64,000 bases of DNA from contig NZ_JAWLJU010000002.1 of NCBI RefSeq assembly GCF_037120705.1, positions 2,294,001 through 2,358,000 of the forward strand, given 5' to 3'. A program made the position numbers and the translations under genes. Shown piece after piece: positions 46,131 to 55,565 of this stretch. Origin of the DNA: Pseudoalteromonas sp. UG3-2. Its GTDB lineage: Bacteria; Pseudomonadota; Gammaproteobacteria; Enterobacterales; Alteromonadaceae. The notes below the pieces were generated by a model. That model was given only the letters and a program-made list of their open reading frames with translations, was not told the DNA's origin and made no database searches. Every line of letters starts with the position of its first letter. The first letter of the stretch is position 1.

Positions 46131-47834
46131 TTAAGCGTGGGCCACTGCTGGCTGTACTTTTTTTTCAAATTGAGTTGCAGCTGATTGCTCTATGCTTTTT
46201 ATGGCGCCAGTTTCCATTTTGATAACTGTATCGGCACAACCGAAATATCTATCGTCGTGCGTGATAGCAACGACCAGTTTTCCTTTAGCTTTCAACTCGG
46301 GGAGTACTTGGGTATAAAAGAAGTCTTTAAACTCAGGATCTTGATCAGCCGCCCACTCATCAAAGATGTAAATATCTTTGTCTTCCATAAGTGCTACAAG
46401 CAAAGCTAAACGTCTTCTTTGACCGTCGGAAAGCTTGGTGGTGGTAAAAATATTTCCCACTAACTCCGTCTTCCCCGTCAACTTAAACATATCCATATAA
46501 CGCTGTACTTTGTCACGATCGATTTGCTCTGTTGAAATATATAGCTTTTTAAACAGGTGATAATTCGAAAAGATAACTCCAACCTTTTCACGCATTTGCA
46601 TTAAATTACTTTCAGTGATAACTGAGTCGTCAACTTGAACACAACCTTTTGTAGGGCGATAGTGGAACGAAATTAGTTTACTTAACGTTGATTTGCCAGA
46701 GCCATTGCCACCAACAATGAAGTAAATATAGCCCTTTTGAAAGCTTAAACTCACGGGCTTCAACGCAAATGCTTCATCCACATCATCAGACTCATACTGA
46801 TACTGCGCATTAGACAAAGACAGCGTTTGCCAACCTTCACTGAAAACGGCATTTCTGCTTGTGCTATATATTTCAGGTTCTAACTCTTGTAACTGGTGTA
46901 CCCTCTCCAATGATACCTGTGCAATTTTTAACGTTTGCATCATAGATAAAATACTGGCTATTGGGCCCGTTATATAAAGTAACGCCATCACAACACCAAA
47001 TTGGCTGCCACTTGAGCTGAGATACTCTGAGGGCAATAGAAACACGACAGCACCGATAACAAAGAAGCAAATCATTTCACTTGCATTACCTGCCAGGTGA
47101 ATAATGGCATCTCCCCGCTTTTCTTGAGAGGTCGAGCTCGAAAGTGGATCTGCAATTTCTTCAGCAAGAAACTGCTTACCTTTCTCATGACTGAGCTTCA
47201 TTTCGTAGGCTCCAAAAATTAGCCCTCGGATCCCTTCTTGCAACGTATCTTTGTCATTACGAGAGCGTGTATATAGGCCTTTAGCAAATAACACTGGAAG
47301 TTGGAACAGTAACACACCAATAACAATAGCAACGCAAATGAATGCGAATACTTGCAAGTCAAGATAAGCTAGATATGTCAGCATACCTAGCACAGTTACC
47401 ATTGATACTATTATCATCGGTATAGCGACTGCAGCATCGGTTATTCTATTCACATCATCTACCACGATGTTTAATATTTTAGAAAAACCGATTCGCTCAA
47501 CTGTATCGACACCTAAAGCTTGAATACGCTTGGCAACATTTAGCTTAAGATCCGCAGAAGCGGATTTAGCAATGTTATTAACAAAGATCACGGAAGCCAC
47601 TTTAGTAAGCAAGATGGCAGTGACAAAGATAAAAAAGCCAGCACTCCCTTCTTCAAGCACTACGTAGTTTGACACCTCCAATGTGCCTTTTTCTAACCCA
47701 CTTAAAATAAACGGAATGATTAAGCTATATAGCGCTCCTGACAACATGCCTAACATAACCGCTAAGACAAGTTGCTTGGGCGAGTAATTATATAAAAGCT
47801 TACTAAGTGAGGTTAAATTTTTGTTTTTTTTCAT
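46131..47834 (-). CDS. Cyclic-peptide/siderophore ABC exporter (SyrD/PvdE type), fused permease-ATPase
   Basis: 567 residues from ATG 47834, eight bases after an AAGAG site; GTG 47843 and ATG 47840 are in frame but too close to it. The N-terminal half holds about six membrane helices; the ATPase follows with Walker A GGNGSGKST near 375, signature LSDGQRRRLAL near 466 and Walker B IYIFDEWAADQDP near 481. The DEWAADQDP form and the length fit the cyclic peptide export family (SyrD, PvdE), which moves lipopeptides or siderophore precursors across the inner membrane. It lies inside the NRPS line, 6 bases after the first module gene and 18 bases before the next, so it is part of the main operon. 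Confidence 0.93.
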   Translation of the reverse strand: MKKNKNLTSLSKLLYNYSPKQLVLAVMLGMLSGALYSLIIPFILSGLEKGTLEVSNYVVLEEGSAGFFIFVTAILLTKVASVIFVNNIAKSASADLKLNVAKRIQALGVDTVERIGFSKILNIVVDDVNRITDAAVAIPMIIVSMVTVLGMLTYLAYLDLQVFAFICVAIVIGVLLFQLPVLFAKGLYTRSRNDKDTLQEGIRGLIFGAYEMKLSHEKGKQFLAEEIADPLSSSTSQEKRGDAIIHLAGNASEMICFFVIGAVVFLLPSEYLSSSGSQFGVVMALLYITGPIASILSMMQTLKIAQVSLERVHQLQELEPEIYSTSRNAVFSEGWQTLSLSNAQYQYESDDVDEAFALKPVSLSFQKGYIYFIVGGNGSGKSTLSKLISFHYRPTKGCVQVDDSVITESNLMQMREKVGVIFSNYHLFKKLYISTEQIDRDKVQRYMDMFKLTGKTELVGNIFTTTKLSDGQRRRLALLVALMEDKDIYIFDEWAADQDPEFKDFFYTQVLPELKAKGKLVVAITHDDRYFGCADTVIKMETGAIKSIEQSAATQFEKKVQPAVAHA

Positions 47835-47848
47835 TGTCATCACTCTTT

Positions 47849-50800
47849 TTAAAATACTAATTCTTGATTATTAGTATGCTCTGTCACTGTGGCGTTAAGC
47901 TGCTGTAGCTTTTGCTTTTCCAGTTCCAAATCAATTTGCTTTGCACATAAACGAATGGTTGGTGTCGTCATAAATGAGGCTATAGATAGCTCTATTGAGA
48001 ATAAAGCATTCGCCCTCGCTACCAGCTTACTGGCTAGTAAAGAGTGCCCACCTAATTCAAAGAAATTACCTTCCACAGAAACTGATGGGGTATCGAATAG
48101 TTCACTCCACAAAGCCTGTAGTGCTTTTTCCGTAGCGGTTTCTGGCTCAACATAACTCATAGTTAGCTGCGGAATTGGCAGTGCCTTGCGATCCACTTTA
48201 CCGTTTGCATTGAGTGGAAAACTGTCCATACAGTAAAATAGGGTTGGCCTCATTGTTTCAGGAAGCTGCTTGGCTAACTGCTCTTTAATTAGCTTGATCA
48301 CCTCTCCCTCTTCAGCACCTTCTTGAATACTAAAATAGAGCACTAATAAAGTTTCACTACCCTTTATCACCTGAGGGTGTACCACACACTGCGTCACCAT
48401 ATCGATAGCATTTGTGCAGCACTCAATATCCCCCAACTCAATACGCACACCACGCAAACTAATTTGGTTATCTAGCCGACCATAAAACTCATAGTAACCA
48501 TCTAAATTGCGCTTTGCTCTATCTCCTGTTCTGTAGATACGCTGTTGTAGTTTTTGCTCATAAATAAAGTGACTCTTCGTCTGCTCTTCGTTATTAGTGT
48601 AGCCTGATGCAAGTGATAAACCTGCGACACATAACTCACCACTGACGCCATCTGGCTGTAAGGCACCATGTTGATTCATAATATAATAATTTACATTAGG
48701 GTGTGGCTGACCAATACAGTAGCTGGACAGCTGCACCGCCTTAGCATCATAACTACTGCTCACTACCGATGATTCCGTCATTCCATACAACACCCGAATT
48801 TCCACATTATCTCTCCAGGCACGCAGCTTTTTTAGTAATGCTTCAGGTACTGGCTCACCACCCACCAGCAACAACCTTAAGTTTGCATAGCAAGTTTCAT
48901 CTAAGTGCTGTACTTCATCTATCCAAGAGGACATCAGACTAGGCACGGCATGTAATACAGAGGCACTTTGGGTATTTTCAATTAGTGTTGGTAGTAAGTT
49001 CACATCATTTCGGGTGACTATTTCGACTGTTCCACCACTAACAAGAGGAACGAATATTTCTAATAAAGATACACCAAATGCTTGAGAGCCGATTGTCGGC
49101 ATAACATCATCGCTTGAAAACTCAAATACTTCTCGATTTGCGATAATGGAATAAAAAATACTTTCATGCGAAACCGCCACCCCTTTTGGAATGCCAGTCG
49201 AGCCTGATGTATACAACACGTAAGCAATATCACTCAGCGCTATCGCTGGCATCACAGCAGGCTTCTCGCCAGGCTTTAACTGAGATAAGGTAACGACCTC
49301 TTGTTGCCAATACTCCGTTTCAGCAGTGAACTCACCGTCTTCAGTTATGATACAACTCAGATCGGCACTTTTGCATATTTGGGATATTCGAGCCTCTGGG
49401 TAGCTTGGGTCAATAGGGACATACGTAAACCCTGCGCGCATGATACCAAGCATAGCAACAATCATATCAATTGACTTTTCCATGCAGACAGCGATTCTGC
49501 TTCCAGCAGCATAGTCAAGGTTGATAAGAGAACCAGCGACTCGTGCGACCTGATCGTCTAATTCGCCGTAAGTTAAGCTTCTCTCTCCCTGGCGAATGGC
49601 TACTTTGTTCTTAGCGGTTGAGGCTTGTTCACTAACAAGAGCTGGTAAATTTTTAAACTTATCAAAGTTACTCTTTGCGACTTCCTCAACAGCTTTAGTT
49701 ACAGTAAAATCAGCTTTTAAAAAGGGCAGTGTTGGTTCAGCAATAAGCTTTGTAATGAACAGCTCAAAGTACTCACCTAAGCGTGATATCCACTCACTAC
49801 TAAATAAGTCAGTGTTGTATTCCCATACAAACGCAAGCTGCTCCTCTTTAGTGAAAACATGAATTGAAAAATCAAACTTAGAAACATCCTGATCGTTTTC
49901 AAGAAATTCAACACGGCAATTTTCAAGCTCGAACTGCTCGAGTGCATTATCCTGAGCAACCAACATAATCTGCACTAATGGTAAGTGGTTAGATTGGTTT
50001 TCAACACCAGCACATTCCACAATCCTATCAAATGGTACATATTGGTATTGCTTGGCGTTTTGAACTAGCTCTTGGCACTGCGAAACAACAGCGTCCAAGT
50101 CGTCATTATTGGAGAATTGAAATCTAAATGGTAGCGTATTTGCAAACATCCCAACCGTGTGGCCTACATTTTCACAACTTCGATTGGCATACACAGAACC
50201 AAAAACGATGTCTTTGCTATCGCTCATCCTTGAGAGAAAACAAGCAAATAGAGATTGCAACATGGAGAAACTTGATACACCATAGCGCTTCGCTTCCGCT
50301 TTTATTGCTGCTGACAGCGTTGGGTCTAACAGCTGCTTTCTCCGCTTACCTACGACCGTCATGACTGCAGGCCGTGAGTATTGCAGCGGAAAATTATGGC
50401 AACTTGGCGCTCCTTGGAGCAGCTGCTGCCAATAAGTGATCCCCTGCTGCCCAAGTTCAGAGCTTAAATACTGTCGTTGCCAGTCGCAAAAATCAGCATA
50501 TTGCGCTTTGACAACTGAAGGCAGTTGTTCGCCATTCATGTATGCATATGCATTGGAAAGTGTTTGCAAAATTACCTTTGCAGAAAACCCATCTGCAGCA
50601 ATATGGTGAACATTGATGCTTAAAACACTGTAATCAGGGAGTTGAAAAACATGTGCTCGTATAGGCCACTCTGTAGCAAGGTTAAAGCGATAATTCGCTT
50701 CTGCCCGAAGTGCCTCAGCTAAGGCCAATTCATCCTGTAACTGTGTATACGGTAATTCAAAATCAGTCATATCTTGCACCTGCTGCAAGTTATTAGACTC

Positions 50801-51187
50801 ACTATATACCGTTCTCAATACATGATGCTGCGCAATTAGACTAACAAATGCTTGTTCAAGCTTATTAACATCCAACTCCCCCGTGATTTTATAAGCAACA
50901 GGTAAATTGTAGTAAGGCTGCTGAGCTAATGACTCTAGCAAGTACATGCTATTTTGATGGCTCGACATTGGTGCCGTGTAAGCTTCTCCTCGCTCAATGA
51001 CTTCAATATTAAAGACACTATTCCTTGCACCATTTAAGGCTAATATTTCTTGTTTGTGGTGTTTTAGTAATGTCACTTCAGATTCAGATAACTCACTTAC
51101 ACTGCCCTCTAATACAAGCTGCCCATTGTGGCAGCTCAGACCGATGCCTTTATTTGCAAGTGAGTCAAATAGCTCAGACAAGCTCAT
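47849..51187 (-). CDS. NRPS, first amino-acid module (docking-C-A-T), unusual A pocket
   Basis: 1112 residues. It overlaps the FAAL gene by four bases (ATGA). Docking domain, a C domain with HHIAADGFS near 190 that must accept the fatty acyl chain from the loading protein, an A domain with YTSGSTGIPKG near 658, and a T domain with FFELGGHSLL near 1042. The A domain is odd: the pocket reads AFGVSLLEIF where others have FDxSVWE, so the aspartate that grips the alpha-amino group (GrsA position 235) is Gly, and the A5 motif is YGMTE instead of YGPTE. The by-eye code is GVLHLGLVVK. Loss of that Asp is known in A domains for beta-amino, aryl or hydroxy acids. The tail NNQELVF fits the docking pattern. 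Confidence 0.94.
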   Translation of the reverse strand: MSLSELFDSLANKGIGLSCHNGQLVLEGSVSELSESEVTLLKHHKQEILALNGARNSVFNIEVIERGEAYTAPMSSHQNSMYLLESLAQQPYYNLPVAYKITGELDVNKLEQAFVSLIAQHHVLRTVYSESNNLQQVQDMTDFELPYTQLQDELALAEALRAEANYRFNLATEWPIRAHVFQLPDYSVLSINVHHIAADGFSAKVILQTLSNAYAYMNGEQLPSVVKAQYADFCDWQRQYLSSELGQQGITYWQQLLQGAPSCHNFPLQYSRPAVMTVVGKRRKQLLDPTLSAAIKAEAKRYGVSSFSMLQSLFACFLSRMSDSKDIVFGSVYANRSCENVGHTVGMFANTLPFRFQFSNNDDLDAVVSQCQELVQNAKQYQYVPFDRIVECAGVENQSNHLPLVQIMLVAQDNALEQFELENCRVEFLENDQDVSKFDFSIHVFTKEEQLAFVWEYNTDLFSSEWISRLGEYFELFITKLIAEPTLPFLKADFTVTKAVEEVAKSNFDKFKNLPALVSEQASTAKNKVAIRQGERSLTYGELDDQVARVAGSLINLDYAAGSRIAVCMEKSIDMIVAMLGIMRAGFTYVPIDPSYPEARISQICKSADLSCIITEDGEFTAETEYWQQEVVTLSQLKPGEKPAVMPAIALSDIAYVLYTSGSTGIPKGVAVSHESIFYSIIANREVFEFSSDDVMPTIGSQAFGVSLLEIFVPLVSGGTVEIVTRNDVNLLPTLIENTQSASVLHAVPSLMSSWIDEVQHLDETCYANLRLLLVGGEPVPEALLKKLRAWRDNVEIRVLYGMTESSVVSSSYDAKAVQLSSYCIGQPHPNVNYYIMNQHGALQPDGVSGELCVAGLSLASGYTNNEEQTKSHFIYEQKLQQRIYRTGDRAKRNLDGYYEFYGRLDNQISLRGVRIELGDIECCTNAIDMVTQCVVHPQVIKGSETLLVLYFSIQEGAEEGEVIKLIKEQLAKQLPETMRPTLFYCMDSFPLNANGKVDRKALPIPQLTMSYVEPETATEKALQALWSELFDTPSVSVEGNFFELGGHSLLASKLVARANALFSIELSIASFMTTPTIRLCAKQIDLELEKQKLQQLNATVTEHTNNQELVF

Positions 51188-53217
51188 AATACCAATACTC
51201 CTTTATCAGATATTTTGACTTTGGGCGTAATAACTTTGCGCATTAAATTAACGTGTTCAGCCATAGCCCTTACACTGTCTTGTTCAAGTAGACTCTGCTC
51301 ACTCAGATCCACATCACTAAATAGTTGCTTAACTTCTGAAGCGATTTCAATTGCTGATATTGAATCCCCACCAACTTGATAGAACTTTGCTGCAACAGAA
51401 AGCTTTTCTACTTCCAAGTGGCGGCACCAAACAGCATGAATTTGTTCTTCTAGTTCATTCTCCGGCGCAACAAATGCTTCATCGGCTCTACTGAGTTGAG
51501 CACTAAAAAGAGGAGAAAACTCCCCAAGCAGCCAACTTGCTTTGGTTTGTTTTCTTTGGATCTTACCGCTGGACGTCATGGGTATTGAGTATGGTTTCAA
51601 TAGCACGATCTCGGTCACCTTAGTCCCACATTCACGATAAATATGTGCTCTAATGCTGTCGCTCACTTCTTGGTAATTTGCTTTTCGGAAAGCTTCTCGA
51701 GTGAGTTCAGTGACCAGCACTAACGCTTCTTCACCATACTGCTCCACAGAGAACGCAGCACTATAGCCACTACGAACTGCTGGGTGAGAATGACTTGCAG
51801 CCAATTCAATATCCTGAGGGTAATAATTCTTCCCTTGGAAAATAACTAAATCCTTATGACGTCCAGTAATGAAGATTTGCTTGTCTTTCAGCAGACCTAA
51901 GTCACCGGTTCTCAAATACACAGGCTCACTTTGCTTGCCATTTAATTGGGTATAACTTTGACCAAACACCTCTGACGAAGCTTCGTTTAGTCCCCAGTAA
52001 CCATCAGCGACGCTTGGACCTGCAAACCAAACTTCTCCCACAAGCCCTTCTACAAGCTCATGCTTGGTATTCGGATCGACAATACAAACGTGATGCTCTT
52101 TTTCTGCAAAACCACAGCTGACTAACTCACTCGTGAGATCCGTAGCTTTATCATCGCTTGATTGCAGTTTGAACTCACCTAATGCAGCCTTGTCACACAA
52201 TATAGTTTTAGGTCTACCTTCTCTAGTGATACCTGTAATAAAGACTGTAGCCTCAGCCATACCATAGCCCGGGTAAAAGCTATTATGCTCAAACCCACAA
52301 GTGGCAAACCGATCTGAGAATTGCCGTAGCGTATCAGCATTCACTGGCTCAGCGGCATTGTATGCAACCTTCCATGAAGATAAGTCAAGCTTATCAATTG
52401 CGGCATCAGAGACTTTTTTTGTGCATAGGTTATATGCAAAGTTTGGTGCGCCACACATTGTTCCTCGATAATGATGGATCGCTTGAAGCCAGTTTACCGG
52501 TTCTCTGACAAATGTCGCTGGAGACATTAAAGTTGAACTTGTGCCCAAATAGACAGGCCATAAAATCGCGGTTACAAGGCCAAGGTCATGGAATAAAGGT
52601 AGCCAGTTTACGAACACATCCTGGTCGGTTGCGTCCGAAGTTTGTGTTAAATGGGAAACATTACCAATAATATTCTTGTGGGAAATCATTACTCCTTTAG
52701 GGGTGCCAGTTGATCCAGATGTGTACTGGAGAAACGCCACCTGATCGAGTTCAAGATCTCGATTTACGTGTGGTTTTGTTTCAGGCAAAGTGTCAACCGC
52801 AATCGCTCTCACTTGCGCTTGTAATGTAGGGTCATAGGCAAAGCACTTTTTAATCTTATCGATTTCCGTTGCAATGGTAAGCGCTACTTTTGCGTTACAA
52901 CTTTGGGCAACCTTAGTAATTCGATCAACCTTGCTACTCTTACTCGGTTGATAAAGTGGTACTGCGATCACCCCAGCAGCAAGACACGCGTAAAAGGTCA
53001 CAACATAGTCTAAGCCTGACGGAAATAGAAGTAATACACATTCACCGGGCGCAGCTTGATGGCGGATCTGTTCAGCTCGAACCTGAATTGCATGCCAAAG
53101 TTGCGAGTGCGTTAGGCTAACTGGGGTAAGATCTTTATCAGTTAAGAAGCGAAATGCCACTTCATCAGGTTTGTTTTGGCTATTCTTCTCTAGAAAATCT
53201 ATAATAGTATACTTCAT
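51184..53217 (-). CDS. Fatty acyl-AMP ligase with carrier domain (FAAL-ACP), loading module
   Basis: 677 residues, start 53217 with AAGAGG five bases upstream. The adenylating domain (1-570) is of the FAAL class: TIIDFLEKNSQNKPDEVAFRFL, PLYQPSKSSKVDRI, YTSGSTGTPKGVMISHKN near 170, FLPxHD-like VNWLPLFHDLGL, and a C-terminal domain ending TSSGKIQRKQT. FAALs activate a free fatty acid as acyl-adenylate and pass it to a carrier, here the fused ACP with KFYQVGGDSISAIEI near 607. This marks the start of a lipopeptide. The protein ends SDKGVLVL, matching the docking tails of the NRPSs. The VOC gene is 9 bases upstream. Confidence 0.94.
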   Translation of the reverse strand: MKYTIIDFLEKNSQNKPDEVAFRFLTDKDLTPVSLTHSQLWHAIQVRAEQIRHQAAPGECVLLLFPSGLDYVVTFYACLAAGVIAVPLYQPSKSSKVDRITKVAQSCNAKVALTIATEIDKIKKCFAYDPTLQAQVRAIAVDTLPETKPHVNRDLELDQVAFLQYTSGSTGTPKGVMISHKNIIGNVSHLTQTSDATDQDVFVNWLPLFHDLGLVTAILWPVYLGTSSTLMSPATFVREPVNWLQAIHHYRGTMCGAPNFAYNLCTKKVSDAAIDKLDLSSWKVAYNAAEPVNADTLRQFSDRFATCGFEHNSFYPGYGMAEATVFITGITREGRPKTILCDKAALGEFKLQSSDDKATDLTSELVSCGFAEKEHHVCIVDPNTKHELVEGLVGEVWFAGPSVADGYWGLNEASSEVFGQSYTQLNGKQSEPVYLRTGDLGLLKDKQIFITGRHKDLVIFQGKNYYPQDIELAASHSHPAVRSGYSAAFSVEQYGEEALVLVTELTREAFRKANYQEVSDSIRAHIYRECGTKVTEIVLLKPYSIPMTSSGKIQRKQTKASWLLGEFSPLFSAQLSRADEAFVAPENELEEQIHAVWCRHLEVEKLSVAAKFYQVGGDSISAIEIASEVKQLFSDVDLSEQSLLEQDSVRAMAEHVNLMRKVITPKVKISDKGVLVL

Positions 53218-53226
53218 ATTAACCTC

Positions 53227-53718
53227 TTAATACGCACCAGCGTGCTCTAGCTGTTCAAATAAGTTTTGAATACTGGTTTTTTCAAACTGTGACGTTTGCT
53301 CCTTCTTTTCAATGAATTCGAACATAGTTCCCGAGTTTTTATCTCTGAGCGTAAAAATTTGCTTTAGCTGATCACCAAAAATCACATCCGTCGAAAATGC
53401 TAACCCTAAGTCCAACAGCCGATACCGAGTTTCCTCTAGGTTTTCGACCTCAATAGCCACATGCTGAACTCCAGGGCCATATTCATTTATAAAGCGCGAA
53501 ACTTGAGATGCCTCATTTGTTCCTTGAACTAAAACAACATTAAAGCCATTGCCACATAGCTCAGCAGCGAGCATCCCTGAGAACTTACCTTCAATTTCAC
53601 GACGCTTTAGCAGTTCAAAACCAAGAATCCCACAATAAAAGTCTATTGCTTTGTCTAGATCAATAACTGCAATTGCAAGATGATCAATACGGCTCGTATG
53701 GTCTAGTATATATTTCAT
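53227..53718 (-). CDS. VOC-family metalloprotein (HPPD/glyoxalase-like)
   Basis: 163 residues with a good ribosome site (AAAGGA, seven bases). Two beta-alpha-beta units of the vicinal-oxygen-chelate fold are seen: RIDHLAIAVIDLDKAIDFYCGILGF at the start and GPGVQHVAIEVENLEETRYRLLDLG in the second half, ending KQIFTLRDKNSGTMFEFIEKK. H13, H86 and E134 fit the two-His-one-Glu metal site. The last part resembles 4-hydroxyphenylpyruvate dioxygenase, but the protein is only half its length, so dioxygenase, epimerase or resistance roles are all open. Its place 9 bases ahead of the FAAL gene says it belongs to the pathway. Confidence 0.75.
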   Translation of the reverse strand: MKYILDHTSRIDHLAIAVIDLDKAIDFYCGILGFELLKRREIEGKFSGMLAAELCGNGFNVVLVQGTNEASQVSRFINEYGPGVQHVAIEVENLEETRYRLLDLGLAFSTDVIFGDQLKQIFTLRDKNSGTMFEFIEKKEQTSQFEKTSIQNLFEQLEHAGAY

Positions 53719-53848
53719 TTTATTTTCCTTTATCGCGCGTACCGGCGGATAACTAGCTGCCAGATAAGCTAATTTAAGTATGGTTATTTGTTATTCATTC
53801 TATCTAAGTGGAGGTCCACTCGTGCAAAATTAAAGTGCTTTTTCGGTT

Positions 53849-55513
53849 CTAGTGGTTATCTCCTTTACGCTTCCAACGATATACCCAGTTAAAATGGACA
53901 GGCTCTACCCCTGTAGTAAATGGTTCCCCCCAGGCAGTAGCGTTGTAGGTCGATACTAGTTTGTTGCCGGCACGATGTAAGAAAGTAAACTTACGAATGT
54001 GACCAAACGCTAACTCATTCTCGCTTGTACCAATTTGCGCCATAAGTTCCAAGCAGCGGTCTAGTTCAGTAACCACTGAGCCATCTTTTTTATCGCATTC
54101 AAAGCTAACAACATCACCTTCATTGGTGATCACCCAAAAGCCACTAAAACTAATAGGCCCAGCATTAATCTCGATTTCACCATTATTTTTGAAATCAACA
54201 TCAACAAGTGACAAGCCATCTGTATTTTCTAGTTTGAAACGGCCAGGTAACAAGGAACTTGGTTCGACATAGCTTTTCGTTAGAAAGTCGTGGCTATAAG
54301 TTTCATTACTCTCATTATAGAAAACAACGCTTGAACCACCTAAAACGGTTCCTGTGAATCCCATATTCCAAGCAGCTCCGCTGGCAAGCTCAATAAGCAT
54401 TTCTTGATCATTTTTGTACTGCCATGTAAATGATTGCTCATTATTTTCTGTCATATTACTAGGATCTGTAAAAGTAATACTCCCAGTGTTGTCCGCATTA
54501 AAAAGCACTTCACTCCCAGCGCCATCAGCACTATGCACAAAACCAGCAGGAAGTTTGGAGTAATAGGTTTCATTAAAGTTTACATTGAAGTCATTGCGTA
54601 ATGAGACCATTTCGCTAAATAATATCGTATAACGCTGTAGCTTTCTGAATTCAGACAAATCCAGCATATCTTCGGTTAGGCTTTCTGGAAACTTGATTTC
54701 TCGCTGGATCAAGTAGTCAATAATATAGCTATCATCAACCCCCTTTCTCAAAACAACGTCACTTACTGTCGTTTCAACCTCCAACTGAGTATCAGTTTGT
54801 CCAGAGACTTCAAACCAGCGTTTATCTGTGATGCGATTACTATCTTGTACAGCCAACGGGAGCACTTCCTCTGCACTCGATAAATTACCTAAAAAGGTAC
54901 TATAACGGTGAGTTGATGATGCACTTATGGGTAGACTGACACTTACTTGGTTATCAATAAGCTTTGTAATAATCGGATTATCAAAGTTTTTTGATTGTTT
55001 AAGAAAAAACTTACCACTGACAGCTGTTAACTCAGCTAAGCTAGTGCGAGTTAAATTAATGCTTACCGTATCGTCTATCACGCCGTCTAAATCTCTGTCA
55101 GAGCTAATCTCCCACTGCGCAGCCCTTACATCGTTTCCGGTTAACTCAATCAACTTACGTGACTTAACTTCACAATAATCCACTGGCACAATAGTGCATG
55201 TGTTATCTATTACATTGATCGTTATCAGACCGCTGTTTTCTAGGCTCCAATGAAACTGATAAATTTGACCGCTTTCAATATATCGGCCTGTTTTAACCTG
55301 AGACTGCTGAATTCCTTGATTAGGAAATACACGATTATAATGACTGCTATGAAACTCTATTTGTACATTATCACTTTCCCACCCACCAATAAGCGACTTT
55401 TCATTCTGTAAGTTTATAGCTTTCTGCTGCTGCGTTGCTTGCTGTTCATCATAGTGTTCTTCTGCACACCCTAGCAATGTAGCTAAAACACAAGTTACCA
55501 AGATATATCTCAT
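53849..55513 (-). CDS. Predicted lipoprotein of unknown function
   Basis: 554 residues with AGAGGA before the start. A type II signal peptide ends in the lipobox LLGC (Cys16), and the following EEH leaves sorting to the outer membrane likely. The remainder is a soluble, beta-rich, Asn/Ser/Thr-rich sequence with two similar-looking segments: GGWESDNVQIEFHSSHYNR near residue 43 and later GFWVITNEGDVVSFECDKKDG, which read like lipocalin or 'value, error, default' strands, as well as DRDLDGVIDDTVSI, an EF-hand-like Asp-rich loop near 138. I know no named family. It lies between the TolC-like gene and the VOC gene in the biosynthetic operon, 130 bases before the VOC start. Confidence 0.75.
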   Translation of the reverse strand: MRYILVTCVLATLLGCAEEHYDEQQATQQQKAINLQNEKSLIGGWESDNVQIEFHSSHYNRVFPNQGIQQSQVKTGRYIESGQIYQFHWSLENSGLITINVIDNTCTIVPVDYCEVKSRKLIELTGNDVRAAQWEISSDRDLDGVIDDTVSINLTRTSLAELTAVSGKFFLKQSKNFDNPIITKLIDNQVSVSLPISASSTHRYSTFLGNLSSAEEVLPLAVQDSNRITDKRWFEVSGQTDTQLEVETTVSDVVLRKGVDDSYIIDYLIQREIKFPESLTEDMLDLSEFRKLQRYTILFSEMVSLRNDFNVNFNETYYSKLPAGFVHSADGAGSEVLFNADNTGSITFTDPSNMTENNEQSFTWQYKNDQEMLIELASGAAWNMGFTGTVLGGSSVVFYNESNETYSHDFLTKSYVEPSSLLPGRFKLENTDGLSLVDVDFKNNGEIEINAGPISFSGFWVITNEGDVVSFECDKKDGSVVTELDRCLELMAQIGTSENELAFGHIRKFTFLHRAGNKLVSTYNATAWGEPFTTGVEPVHFNWVYRWKRKGDNH

Positions 55514-55565
55514 AGCTATTCCTCTAAATTTTTGTTGCGATGCTCTTGCACAGCGAATTCTGCAA

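Noticed and set aside
5612..51187. Search for stand-alone epimerization domains
   Set aside because: None follows a T domain; the only epimerization signal is the dual E/C type domain in 39396-46112.
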